NCBI GenBank assembly: GCA_943914475.1
Contig: CALUCE010000001.1
Location: 1 to 64,000 of the forward strand
Origin: an uncultured Anaerococcus sp.
Lineage (GTDB): Bacteria > Bacillota > Clostridia > Tissierellales > Peptoniphilaceae
Reading direction: 5' to 3'
Length of the DNA stretch: 64,000 bases
The notes under the pieces are model-generated. The model ran no database searches and was not told where the DNA came from. It saw nothing but the letters and a program-made list of their open reading frames with translations. A program made the position numbers and the translations under genes. Position 1 is the first letter of the stretch; every line of letters starts with the position of its first letter. Of the stretch, positions 39,488 through 48,230 are shown piece after piece.

Positions 39488-39496
39488 AAAATAAGT

Positions 39497-39533
39497 AAAA
39501 ATCTCTGATAAGTAATTATTGGAGATTTTTTTG
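39497..39533 (+). terminator. Terminator after prfB
   Basis: AAATCTCT pairs with GGAGATTT across a loop of about 15 bases and is followed by seven T residues. Confidence 0.65.
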
Positions 39534-39619
39534 AAATATGAATAAAAACGATTTGCTTGGATAGGTGAAAAGATAAAAGTATAATAAATATTATTAAGAA
39601 TAAAGAAATAGGAGATTAT

Positions 39620-40714
39620 ATGGCAGATATAATATTAACAGGGGATAGGCCAACAGGTAGACTCCATTTGGGCCACTTTTTGGGATCTTTAAAAAATAGG
39701 GTAAAGATCCAAAACGAAGGAAATTATGACAAGATGTATGTCATGATAGCCGATGCCCAAGCCTTGACCGACAATTTTGACAATCCAGAAAAAATTAAAG
39801 AATCCATAGGAGAGGTAGTCCTAGATTATTTGAGTATAGGAATTGATCCGGAAAAAACTACTATCTTTATTCAATCCTATGTTCAAGAGTTAACAGAATT
39901 AACCTTCTATCTTTTAAACCTAGTTCACTTGGGCAGGCTTCAAAGAAACCCAACCGTTAAAAACGAAATTAGACAAAAGGATTTTGGTGAGTCTATACCA
40001 GCAGGATTTTTAATTTATCCAGTAAGTCAAACTGCAGATATTATTCTTTTTGATGCAAATATAGTTCCAGTTGGAGAAGACCAAGAACCAATGATAGAGC
40101 AAGCCAGAGAGCTTGTTAGGGCCTTTAACTCAACCTATGGTGAAGTTTTTGTAGAGCCAAAGGCTGTAATTCCAGAAAGCAAATACCAAAGAAGACTTCC
40201 TGGTATAGATGGAAATGCCAAGATGAGTAAATCTTTAGGTAATTGTATTTACCTATCAGATTCTGAAGAAGAAGTTAGAAAAAAGGTTATGTCTATGTAC
40301 ACAGACCCAGACCACATAAACGTAAATGATCCGGGTAAAATAGAAGGAAATATGGTATTTACTTATCTTGATGTTTTCGTAAAGGATTCTGACTTTGAAA
40401 AATATCTTCCAGAATACAAAAACCTAGATGAACTAAAGGCTCACTACCAAAGGGGAGGCCTTGGTGATGTCAAGGTTAAGAAATTCTTAAACGAAGTTCT
40501 ACAAGCTGAATTAAGACCTATAAGAGAAAGAAGAAAAGAGTATGCCAAGGATATGGAAAGTATCTTTGCCATGCTTGAAAAATCATCCCAAGAAGCAAGA
40601 AAAATCGGACAAAAAAAGATTGCCCAAGTTCATAAGGCTATGGGTATAGACTATTTCGATAACCAAGACTATATAAAGTCAATCAGCGAGAAATTTAGAA
40701 ATCAATATAAATAA
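39620..40714 (+). CDS. trpS: Tryptophanyl-tRNA synthetase
   Basis: A 364-residue class I synthetase that charges tRNA-Trp. The ATP-binding motifs are the HIGH-type HLGHFLG near residues 17-23 and the KMSKS-type NAKMSKSLGN near 200. It opens with ILTGDRPTGRLHLGH. I see no T-box leader in the 130-base gap before it, unlike serS and valS here. It has its own terminator, so it is probably monocistronic. The extra C-terminal length compared with the usual 330 residues is a basic helical tail. Confidence 0.95.
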   Translation: MADIILTGDRPTGRLHLGHFLGSLKNRVKIQNEGNYDKMYVMIADAQALTDNFDNPEKIKESIGEVVLDYLSIGIDPEKTTIFIQSYVQELTELTFYLLNLVHLGRLQRNPTVKNEIRQKDFGESIPAGFLIYPVSQTADIILFDANIVPVGEDQEPMIEQARELVRAFNSTYGEVFVEPKAVIPESKYQRRLPGIDGNAKMSKSLGNCIYLSDSEEEVRKKVMSMYTDPDHINVNDPGKIEGNMVFTYLDVFVKDSDFEKYLPEYKNLDELKAHYQRGGLGDVKVKKFLNEVLQAELRPIRERRKEYAKDMESIFAMLEKSSQEARKIGQKKIAQVHKAMGIDYFDNQDYIKSISEKFRNQYK

Positions 40715-40719
40715 GGAGT

Positions 40720-40764
40720 CTGAGATTTTGATCTGGGACAAAGTTTGTCAAAATCTCAGTTTTC
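40720..40764 (+). terminator. Terminator after trpS
   Basis: CTGAGATTTTGA (40720-40731) pairs perfectly with TCAAAATCTCAG (40748-40759), then TTTTCTTT. A nested GACAAA/TTTGTC stem lies in the loop. Confidence 0.88.
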
Positions 40765-40781
40765 TTTATAAAGGAGTAGAC

Positions 40782-41438
40782 ATGAAAGTAGGAGTATTTG
40801 CAGGAACCTTGGTTGACACAAAAATGGGCAAGTATATACTTGATGATTTAGGCTATGAGACACTTTTTTATCCTATGGCTAAAAACCCCTATGAACAAAC
40901 CAAACTTCAATATTATTCCAAGGAAAAATTAGAAGAAATTTTTATAAGTAAGGCTCTTGAAGGAAAAAGTCAAGGGATGGAGAAGGTATTTATTTATTGT
41001 AATTCTCTTTCTACAGTTATAGACTATGAAAAGATTTCTAAGAAAATTGACCTTGATATTATAACTCCCTTAGAAACTTATAAAAATCTGGATAAGGATA
41101 TTAAAAGCTTGGCTATATTTGCTGCCAATGGCATATCAGCCTTTAATATAGACAAGTTGATTAGAGAAAGCAGAGAAGACATATCAACCATAACGATTGG
41201 CAACTTATCTGTGGTGGCTTCTATAGAAGAGGAGAAAAGTCCTCAAAAAATAATAGAGGACCTAAACATAAAAGGACTCTTGGCATATTTTGAAAATATA
41301 AGGGATGAGAGATATAGGGTAGACGCCATACTTTTAGGGTGCACACATTTTTCATACCTTAGAAATCATTTGAAAAAAGTATCTAAAATTAAAATTATCG
41401 ACCCAACAGAAGACATGGTAAGAAGATTGGACAAATAA
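40782..41438 (+). CDS. Aspartate/glutamate racemase-family protein
   Basis: A 218-residue protein of the two-cysteine, cofactor-free racemase superfamily. The paired cysteines are seen in FIYCNSLSTVI and LLGCTHFSYL, the two half-motifs that pull the alpha-proton from opposite faces. The starting motif GVFAGTLVDTKMG differs from typical MurI (which has a DSGxGG loop), so a racemase for aspartate or another acid, or a decarboxylase relative, is possible. ATG 40782 has AAGGAG; the TTG at 40728 lies inside the trpS terminator. If it makes D-glutamate it would feed peptidoglycan synthesis. Confidence 0.75.
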   Translation: MKVGVFAGTLVDTKMGKYILDDLGYETLFYPMAKNPYEQTKLQYYSKEKLEEIFISKALEGKSQGMEKVFIYCNSLSTVIDYEKISKKIDLDIITPLETYKNLDKDIKSLAIFAANGISAFNIDKLIRESREDISTITIGNLSVVASIEEEKSPQKIIEDLNIKGLLAYFENIRDERYRVDAILLGCTHFSYLRNHLKKVSKIKIIDPTEDMVRRLDK

Positions 41439-41466
41439 AAAATCGGGCTTAAAACCCGATTTTTCT
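41438..41466. terminator. Bidirectional terminator between racemase-like and ALDH genes
   Basis: AAAATCGGG pairs with CCCGATTTT across a seven-base loop; the convergent ALDH gene ends six bases further on. Confidence 0.88.
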
Positions 41467-41471
41467 TATAC

Positions 41472-42947
41472 CTAGTAAAGTCCTGATGGTTCTTCGTTTA
41501 GGTCAATCATAATATTTTTTGTTTGACTGTAAGCATCAAGCATCATCTTGTGTGTTTCTCTACCAATTACTGATTTCTTGTATCCACCAAATGGTGCACC
41601 ATCAGGGATTTGGTTGTAGTTGTTAACCCACATTCTTCCAGTTCTTACTGCTCTTGAAACTCTTAGGGCAACATTTAAGTTAGATGTAAACACTGCACCT
41701 GCAAGTCCGTATTCAGAGTCATTAGCAAGTTTTACTACTTCTTCTTCAGTTTTAAACTTTTGAACTACCAAAACTGGTCCAAAGATTTCTTCTTGGGCAC
41801 ATCTGTTGGAATTTTCTATATCAGCTATTAGGGTAGGTTCAAAGAAGGCACCTTCTTCACATCCTTCAACCTTAGCCTCATTTCCTCCTGCAAGAATACT
41901 TGCTCCACTTTCCTTGGCAAAGTCTACATAGGATTTAATCTTTTCTACTTGGCCCATATTAATTTGTGCACCCATTTGTATATTTTCATCAAGTGGGTCG
42001 CCAACAACAACTTGTCCAAATTTTTCCTTTAGTTTTTCTAGGAATTCATCATAAATTCCTTCTTGTAAAAATAGTCTTGATCCAGCACAGCAAACTTGAC
42101 CTTGGTTAAAGAGGATACCCATCATGGCTCCATCTATTGCTTTTTCAAGGTTTGCATCATCAAATACAATGTTTGCTGATTTTCCTCCTAGCTCTAGGGT
42201 AGCAGGAATTAAGTCTTCTGCTGCAGAAATTCCTACTTCTCTACCAATTTCTGTAGAACCTGTAAAGGCAAGCTTATCAAGACCTTGGTGGTGTTGGAGA
42301 ATTTCTCCTGAAACAGATCCCTTACCTGTAACGATATTTAGTACTCCCTTAGGAAGTATTCCATCGATTAGCCTAGCAAGCTCTAGTAGGGAAGTTGGTG
42401 TAGTAGATGATGGGTGGAGGACAATAGTATTACCAGCAGCAAGAGCTGGAGCTATCTTCCATGCAGCCATTAAGAATGGGAAGTTCCAAGGTACAATTTG
42501 TCACACAACTCCTATAGGCTCTTTTATAACTAGGGATAAAAGATGCCCATCAAGAGTCTTTACTTGATCTTCCTCACTTCTAATTACAGATGCAAAATAT
42601 CTAAAGTGATCTGCAGCTTGAGGAACGTCAACGTTTAGTGTTTCTCTAATAGGCTTACCATTGTCCATAGATTCTATGGTAGCAAGTCTTTCTTTGTTTT
42701 CATCAATAATATCAGCAATCTTGTTTAATAAGACAGCTCTTTTTTCTGTAGATGTATCTTTCCATCCACCTTCAAAGGCGTCTCTTGCAGCTTTCACAGC
42801 CTTATCTATATCAGCTTTTCCTGCTTGGGCAAATTTACTTACTAATTTGCCAGTGGCAGGGGACTTAGTCTCTAAATATTTTCCTGTTTCTGGTTTTACC
42901 CATTGGCCATCAATATAAAGTTCAAATTGTTCTTGTATATTAACCAT
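41472..42947 (-). pseudogene. NAD-dependent aldehyde dehydrogenase, interrupted by an in-frame TGA
   Basis: Read across TGA at 42501-42503 (minus strand) this is a 491-residue aldehyde dehydrogenase of the AldA/betaine-aldehyde type. The catalytic cysteine is in FNQGQVCCAGSRLF and the general-base glutamate in LELGGKSANIV; NYNQIPDGAPFGGYKKS is near the end. The TGA stands in the sequence KEPIGVV-stop-QIVPWNFPFLMAAWK, where the family normally has glycine, so GGA to TGA is the simplest change. Both flanks are in frame and well preserved. GGAGG precedes the ATG. The TGAC context is weakly terminating in bacteria, so some readthrough cannot be excluded. It lies downstream of ppdK on the same strand but behind a terminator. 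Confidence 0.88.
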
Positions 42948-43107
42948 ATTTCCTCCTTAGATTTTTTACCTATATTCTATCTGACGATTGACAATAAATA
43001 GCAATCTATATTAACTAATATACTAATTATAAGACCATAGTCAAAAAACTTATAAGAAAAGTCTTATGAAATTTATTAAGATAAACTTTATATACTTATG
43101 AGGAAGA

Positions 43108-43142
43108 GAAAAAAGACCAGGACCAAGGTCCCAGTCTTTAGT
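43108..43142 (-). terminator. Terminator after ppdK
   Basis: On the minus strand an imperfect stem built from AAAGACTGGGACC and GGTCCTGGTCTTT is followed by a T-run. Confidence 0.65.
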
Positions 43143-43153
43143 CTATCTTTATT

Positions 43154-45778
43154 TTATTTTCTATCTTTTTCAATCTTAGCTTGGGCTGCAGCAAGTTTTG
43201 CTATAGGAACTCTGTATGGTGAGCAAGAAACATAGTCAAGTCCTACATTGTATAGGTATTTAACTGTGGTTGGCTCTCCACCGTGTTCACCACAAACTCC
43301 AAGGTGAAGTTTAGGGTTAACTTTTCTACCTTTTTCTACAGCAGTTTCTACTAAGAAACCAACACCTTTTTGGTCTAATACTTGGAATGGATCTTTTTCT
43401 AGAAGTTCTTTATTCAAATATGTTGGTAGGAATTTACCAGCATCATCTCTTGAGAAACCAAAGGTCATTTGAGTTAAGTCGTTGGTTCCGAAAGAGAAGA
43501 AGTCTGTTACTTCTGCTATTTCATCAGCTGTAATTGCAGCTCTTGGAATTTCTATCATAGTACCTAGAAGATAGTCGATCTTTTCGCCTTTTTCTTCAAA
43601 TACTTTTTCTATTTCATCTCTAATTTCAGCCTTTACATAGGCAAGTTCTTTTACTTCTGATGAAAGTGGAATCATGATTTCTGGTACTAGATTTATACCA
43701 TCAGCCTTGCATCTTAAAGCAGCTTGGATTATAGCACGTGCTTGCATCCTAGAGATTTCTGGATAGATAACGCCAAGTCTTAGACCTCTGAAACCAAGCA
43801 TTGGGTTAACTTCTGCAAGTTCGTTAATTCTTTCTTTTATAGCTTCAGGATCTTTTCCTAAATCATCAGCAAGTTTTTTGATTTCTCTTTCTTCTTTAGG
43901 TAAGAATTCGTGTAGTGGTGGGTCAAGAAGTCTAACTGTTACTGGTCTTTCTTTCATTAAAGAATAGATTTGATAGAAGTCTTCTTCTTGCATAGGAAGT
44001 ATTACATCAAGAGCTTTCTTTCTAGTTTCGTAGTCATCAGCTATGATCATCTTTCTTACTTGGAAGATCCTATCTTCTGCAAAGAACATGTGTTCTGTTC
44101 TACAAAGACCTATACCTTCTGCACCAAATTCTAGAGCTTGGGCAGCATCTTTTGGTGTATCGGCATTTGTTCTAACTTTCATATCTCTTACTTCATCAAC
44201 CCAACCCATGAATTCGCCAAATTCGCCTTCAAGTTTTGGATTTTCTTTTTCAAGTCTACCAGCATATACCTTACCAGTAGAACCATCGATAGAGATTATA
44301 TCTTCATCTGAATAAGTATTGCCACCAGCTTTTACTAGTCTATCTTTTTCAGATACAACTATGTTGGCACCTGATATACAAGATTTACCCATACCTCTTG
44401 CTACTACGGCAGCGTGGGAGGTCATACCACCTCTTGCTGTAAGTATACCAACAGCAGAAATCATACCAGCCAAGTCTTCTGGAGATGTTTCTTCTCTTAC
44501 TAGGATTACTTTTTCTCCTCTATCTGTTCTTTCTTTGGCTTCATCTGCAGTGAAGGCTATCTTACCAACTGCTGCTCCTGGAGAAGCTGCAAGACCTTGA
44601 GCTATGGCTGTATTAGAATCTAGGGCTTCTTGGGTGAATGTAGGGTGGAGGAGGGTATCAAGTTCTTTTGCTCCAACTCTAAGTATAGCTTCTTTTTTGT
44701 CTATAAGTCCTTCATGTACTAGGTCTATAGCAACCTTTATAGCTGCCTTGGCTGTTCTTTTACCGTTTCTAGTTTGTAGTAGGAATAGTTCTCCTTCTTG
44801 GATAGTAAATTCCATATCTTGAAGGTCAGCATAGTGTTTTTCAAGTTTTTCTGCTGTATCGTGGAATTCATTGTAAACGTCTGGAAGAATTTCTTTTAGT
44901 TTTGAAATTTCTTGTGGTGTTCTAACACCAGCAACAACGTCTTCACCTTGGGCGTTTATTAAATATTCACCAAATAGGTGGTTTTCACCTGTAGCAGGGT
45001 TTCTTGAGAAGGCAACACCTGTACCAGATGTATCGCCCATATTACCAAATACCATGGTTTGAACGTTTACTGCTGTACCCATAGAATCATCAATTTCGTT
45101 TAGCTTTCTATAAAGGATAGCTCTTTCGTTGTTCCAAGAAGCAAATACTGCAGTGATAGCTGCATCTAGTTGTTTTCTTGGTTCTTGAGGGAATTCTTCT
45201 CCTAAAGCTTCCTTATATACGATTTTATATTTATCTACAACATCTTTTAAATCTTCTGCTGTAAGGTCGGTATCGTTTTCAACACCTTTTTCATTTTTCT
45301 TTGCTGTTAAGACATCTTCAAACTTGTTTTTGTCAACACCCATAGCTACGTCTGCGAACATTTGGATAAATCTTCTATAAGAGTCGTAGGCAAATCTTTC
45401 GTTGTGAGTTTTGTTGGCAAGTCCAACAACTGCTTCGTCATTTAGTCCAAGGTTTAATATGGTATCCATCATACCAGGCATGGAGATAGGAGCACCACTT
45501 CTAACAGATACTAGTAGAGGATCTTCTACAGAACCGAATTTCTTGTGGTTTTCTTCTTCAAGTGTTACTATGTGTTCAGAAATTTCTTCATTTAAGGTCT
45601 CCCAAAGTTTTTGGCCTTCATCATAGAATCTTGCACAAGCTTCTGTTGTTACAGTAAAACCAAATGGTACTCTAATACCTAGGTTGGTCATCTCTGCAAG
45701 GTTTGCTCCCTTACCACCAAGGGTGGCACGCATATCTTTGTTACCTTCGTTAAAACTATAGACATATTTTTCAGTCAC
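43154..45778 (-). CDS. ppdK: Pyruvate, phosphate dikinase
   Basis: An 874-residue enzyme that interconverts pyruvate, ATP and phosphate with phosphoenolpyruvate, AMP and pyrophosphate. In anaerobes it often works in the glycolytic direction and saves energy through pyrophosphate. The N-terminal ATP-grasp domain starts MTEKYVYSFNEGNKDMRATLGGKGANLAEM. The phosphohistidine domain carries GGMTSHAAVVARGMGKSCISG with the catalytic histidine. The C-terminal TIM barrel has GLCRTEHMFF and the final GVCGEHGG with the catalytic cysteine. All key motifs are intact. The upstream regulator gene overlaps it by 8 bp. Confidence 0.97.
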   Translation of the reverse strand: MTEKYVYSFNEGNKDMRATLGGKGANLAEMTNLGIRVPFGFTVTTEACARFYDEGQKLWETLNEEISEHIVTLEEENHKKFGSVEDPLLVSVRSGAPISMPGMMDTILNLGLNDEAVVGLANKTHNERFAYDSYRRFIQMFADVAMGVDKNKFEDVLTAKKNEKGVENDTDLTAEDLKDVVDKYKIVYKEALGEEFPQEPRKQLDAAITAVFASWNNERAILYRKLNEIDDSMGTAVNVQTMVFGNMGDTSGTGVAFSRNPATGENHLFGEYLINAQGEDVVAGVRTPQEISKLKEILPDVYNEFHDTAEKLEKHYADLQDMEFTIQEGELFLLQTRNGKRTAKAAIKVAIDLVHEGLIDKKEAILRVGAKELDTLLHPTFTQEALDSNTAIAQGLAASPGAAVGKIAFTADEAKERTDRGEKVILVREETSPEDLAGMISAVGILTARGGMTSHAAVVARGMGKSCISGANIVVSEKDRLVKAGGNTYSDEDIISIDGSTGKVYAGRLEKENPKLEGEFGEFMGWVDEVRDMKVRTNADTPKDAAQALEFGAEGIGLCRTEHMFFAEDRIFQVRKMIIADDYETRKKALDVILPMQEEDFYQIYSLMKERPVTVRLLDPPLHEFLPKEEREIKKLADDLGKDPEAIKERINELAEVNPMLGFRGLRLGVIYPEISRMQARAIIQAALRCKADGINLVPEIMIPLSSEVKELAYVKAEIRDEIEKVFEEKGEKIDYLLGTMIEIPRAAITADEIAEVTDFFSFGTNDLTQMTFGFSRDDAGKFLPTYLNKELLEKDPFQVLDQKGVGFLVETAVEKGRKVNPKLHLGVCGEHGGEPTTVKYLYNVGLDYVSCSPYRVPIAKLAAAQAKIEKDRK

Positions 45779-46589
45779 TTTTGTTACCCCTTTCCAAATT
45801 TTTTAATTTGTTAATTATTATTTCTGAAGTTTCTTCTATCGACTTGTTGGTAATATCAATAATTGTACAATCCAAGTCTTCCATTATTTCCTTAGCATAG
45901 GCTAATTCCTCATCTATTCTTTTCTTATCACTGTATTGTGAGTCGGTAGAAAGCTTTAAAGATTTAAGTCTTTGGAGCCTATACTCCCTTAGAACATTCG
46001 GGTCTATATCAAGACCAAAAATTTTTTTATTATCGATTTCATATAATTCTCTTGGAACATTATTTCCCAACAAAATAGGAATGTTTGAAACCTTGTAACC
46101 CTTACTTGCCAAGTACATGGAGGTAGGGGTTTTGGACGATCTTGAAACTCCAATGAGTGCTATATCACAAGTTTTTAATGATCTAAAATCTTTGCCATCA
46201 TCATATTTTATAGCAAAGTCTAAAGCATTCATTTTTCTGAAAAATTCTGATTCAAACAAGTTGTTTTTATCATAGTTTTCCTTTGGCTTTATGCCAAACA
46301 CTTCTGAGATTTTATTTATAGAAAAACCCATAAGGTTTATGGTATCTATTTGATATAAATCACAAAAATTGTCGATATATACATTCATTTTAGAATCCTG
46401 AATAGAGTTGTAGAGGATTTGTTTTTGTTCTTGTTCTTTGATTTGATTTAAAATTTTTTCCAAGGCTAGCATATTGTCTACATATGGATAAACCTTGATT
46501 TTTACTTTTATATCAAATTGAACTATGGTTTTGTTTACTAGTTGCTCAGTGGCGTGACCACTGGTATCAGAAATTATATTAATAACCAT
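45771..46589 (-). CDS. PPDK regulatory protein (kinase/pyrophosphorylase, DUF299)
   Basis: A 272-residue bifunctional regulator that inactivates pyruvate phosphate dikinase by ADP-dependent phosphorylation of a threonine near the catalytic histidine and reactivates it with phosphate. The fold signature is INIISDTSGHATEQLVN at the N-terminus, and the P-loop-like GVSRSSKTPTSMYLASKG lies near 148-165. It lies directly upstream of ppdK with an 8-bp overlap, the arrangement expected for target and regulator. Confidence 0.94.
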   Translation of the reverse strand: MVINIISDTSGHATEQLVNKTIVQFDIKVKIKVYPYVDNMLALEKILNQIKEQEQKQILYNSIQDSKMNVYIDNFCDLYQIDTINLMGFSINKISEVFGIKPKENYDKNNLFESEFFRKMNALDFAIKYDDGKDFRSLKTCDIALIGVSRSSKTPTSMYLASKGYKVSNIPILLGNNVPRELYEIDNKKIFGLDIDPNVLREYRLQRLKSLKLSTDSQYSDKKRIDEELAYAKEIMEDLDCTIIDITNKSIEETSEIIINKLKNLERGNKSD

Positions 46590-46788
46590 AAAAATTCCTC
46601 TCCCTCTTAAGACTCATTAGAATTATACCAAAAATATAGAAAAAAATAAAGGTTTTCACACCTGTGCTAAAGATTTTTAATAATTTATAAACAGATGTTT
46701 AAATTCTATCTTAGGAGAAAAAATTAAACAAAGATTAAGAAATTATTACAAATAAAATACAAAAATTAGCCAAAAAGCCCAAAAAGTC

Positions 46789-46817
46789 TTGTATTTAAGG
46801 AGTCCTTATATTATAAT
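46789..46817 (+). promoter_or_regulatory. Promoter of the glucosaminidase gene with an embedded dyad
   Basis: TTGTAT (46789-46794), 17 bases, then consensus TATAAT (46812-46817). The spacer holds a 13-base dyad TAAGGA-G-TCCTTA (46796-46808), well placed for a repressor to block RNA polymerase. Two GTTGTAA repeats follow in the leader. Confidence 0.6.
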
Positions 46818-46856
46818 CTATGTAGTTGTAAAAAAGTTGTAACATTCGGAGGACAT

Positions 46857-47957
46857 ATGAAATTTAAATCTATAAAAAAAGTGATCTTATCTTCCCTTGT
46901 TCTTACAAGTATTTTCCTACAAGCAAATACTTCCTATGCAAGTGGAAACAATAATATCTACTATTATAATAGCATGAACATCGATGAATCATATATGGGA
47001 CGTAAGACACAATCAAGTGGAGCTTCTTTTGAAGCAAATAATTATAAGGGAGCAAACACCCAAGTAGTATCTTACTATATACAAGGAAATAAGGCCTATA
47101 AAAAATTAGCTAACGGTAAGAGTGAGCTTGCTAAAAACAGCCTTGTAAATGTAGGAGGCAAAACTTATTATGCAGGTGATAATGGAAGTCTTCAAAAGGG
47201 ACTAAGACAAGTTGATGGCAAGTATTATTACTTTAATAATAACTTTATTTTGGAAAAAAATACTTGGAAGGTTTTAGGAGATAGGCTAATTTCATCTGAC
47301 AAAAATGGTCTAGTAACTTTCCCAGCCAACCAATCTATAACCATAGATGATGTAAAGTATAAGACAGATGCCAATGGCTACCTAAAGGAAGTTGTTATTA
47401 ACAAGGAACCAGAAGATTTGGGAGCTATTGATAAAACACCAGGCTTAAATAATTCTTCTGACCCTATGTCACCAACCTACAGACAAGGACTTAGTGCAAG
47501 TGAGCTAGAACTTGTTATAAACACAGCCTTCCAAAAAAATAAACTTATTAAGGACAATGACCCAGCCTTAACTGCAGGATTTGCAGAAACTTTGGTAGAA
47601 CTTGAAAATGAATTAGGAATCAATCCTTTCTTTATCCTAGGTATTATAAATGCAGAAAATCCAATCCTTAGAGGAGAGTTTTCTAACCTAGTAGCAAAGA
47701 AAAATAACCTTATGTCATGGGCAGCCTATGACCATGATCCTTTCAATAAGGCTACAACCTTCAACAATTATTCTGCAGCAGTTATCCACCCATCAAGATT
47801 TTTAGCTAAAAATTACCTAAATACAAATGGTAAATACTACGTGGATGGTACTGTAAAGGGTGTAAACAAACACTACGCTACTGCTAAAAATTGGCATGCC
47901 AATGTTAACTCAGGTATGAAGAGATTGAATAAGGCCAAAACATCCTTGGGACTATAG
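46857..47957 (+). CDS. Secreted glucosaminidase-type cell-wall hydrolase with wall-binding repeats
   Basis: A 366-residue exported protein. A signal peptide ends near residue 29 (SYA-S). Residues about 85-170 carry choline-binding-like YG repeats (GGKTYYAGDNGSL, DGKYYYFNNN), which attach proteins to wall polymers. The C-terminal 150 residues match the glucosaminidase (LytD/FlgJ-like) domain: ELENELGINPFFILGIINAENPILRGEFS with the likely catalytic glutamate, then KKNNLMSWAAYDHDP and the late KHYATAKNWHANV. It probably cleaves peptidoglycan glycan chains during growth or separation. GGAGG precedes the ATG. Confidence 0.85.
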   Translation: MKFKSIKKVILSSLVLTSIFLQANTSYASGNNNIYYYNSMNIDESYMGRKTQSSGASFEANNYKGANTQVVSYYIQGNKAYKKLANGKSELAKNSLVNVGGKTYYAGDNGSLQKGLRQVDGKYYYFNNNFILEKNTWKVLGDRLISSDKNGLVTFPANQSITIDDVKYKTDANGYLKEVVINKEPEDLGAIDKTPGLNNSSDPMSPTYRQGLSASELELVINTAFQKNKLIKDNDPALTAGFAETLVELENELGINPFFILGIINAENPILRGEFSNLVAKKNNLMSWAAYDHDPFNKATTFNNYSAAVIHPSRFLAKNYLNTNGKYYVDGTVKGVNKHYATAKNWHANVNSGMKRLNKAKTSLGL

Positions 47958-47961
47958 GTTA

Positions 47962-47989
47962 TTGACAAATTTACTAAATAAAATATAAT
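47962..47989 (+). promoter_or_regulatory. Consensus promoter of the valS T-box transcript
   Basis: TTGACA (47962-47967), 16 bases, then TATAAT (47984-47989). Both boxes are perfect. It starts just after the glucosaminidase stop codon, so valS has its own transcript. Confidence 0.8.
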
Positions 47990-47995
47990 TAATAT

Positions 47996-48213
47996 AGTTA
48001 AATAGCGAAACTTAGACAAAGAGGAGTAATAGGATCTTATAAAGACAGAGAGAAGATGGTTGGTGAAAATCTTTTTTATAAACCTATGAAGGTTGCTTTG
48101 AAATAGTTTCAATGTGGCACGCATAAGTGCAAAGAGTGTCTTTGAAAGAAGAAATTTAGGTGGTAACGCGATTGACTCGTCCTAAGAGTTGGTCCTTACC
48201 ACCTTTTAAATTT
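47996..48213 (+). ncRNA. T-box riboswitch leader of valS
   Basis: Stem I elements: GGAGTAATAGG, the AGAGAG GA-motif, GATGGTTGGTGAAAATC distal region, and a likely valine specifier GTT after AUGAAG (about 48089-48093). The T-box AGGTGGTAACGCG lies at 48158-48170. GGTGGTAA pairs with TTACCACC (about 48196-48203), forming the terminator before a T-run. Uncharged tRNA-Val should favour the antiterminator. The distal-loop sequence is nearly identical to that of the serS leader. Confidence 0.93.
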
Positions 48214-48230
48214 ATTAAATAGGAGATGTT

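Noticed and set aside
42480..42503. Selenocysteine at the ALDH TGA
   Set aside because: The position is not a cysteine or selenocysteine site in this family, and I see no convincing stem-loop directly downstream on the coding strand.
2672..42947. Genome-wide UGA reassignment (to glycine or tryptophan)
   Set aside because: UGA ends normal genes here (for example at 17019, 17770 and 52837, plus the ATGA overlaps at 31953 and 32876), and RF2 with its UGA frameshift is present.
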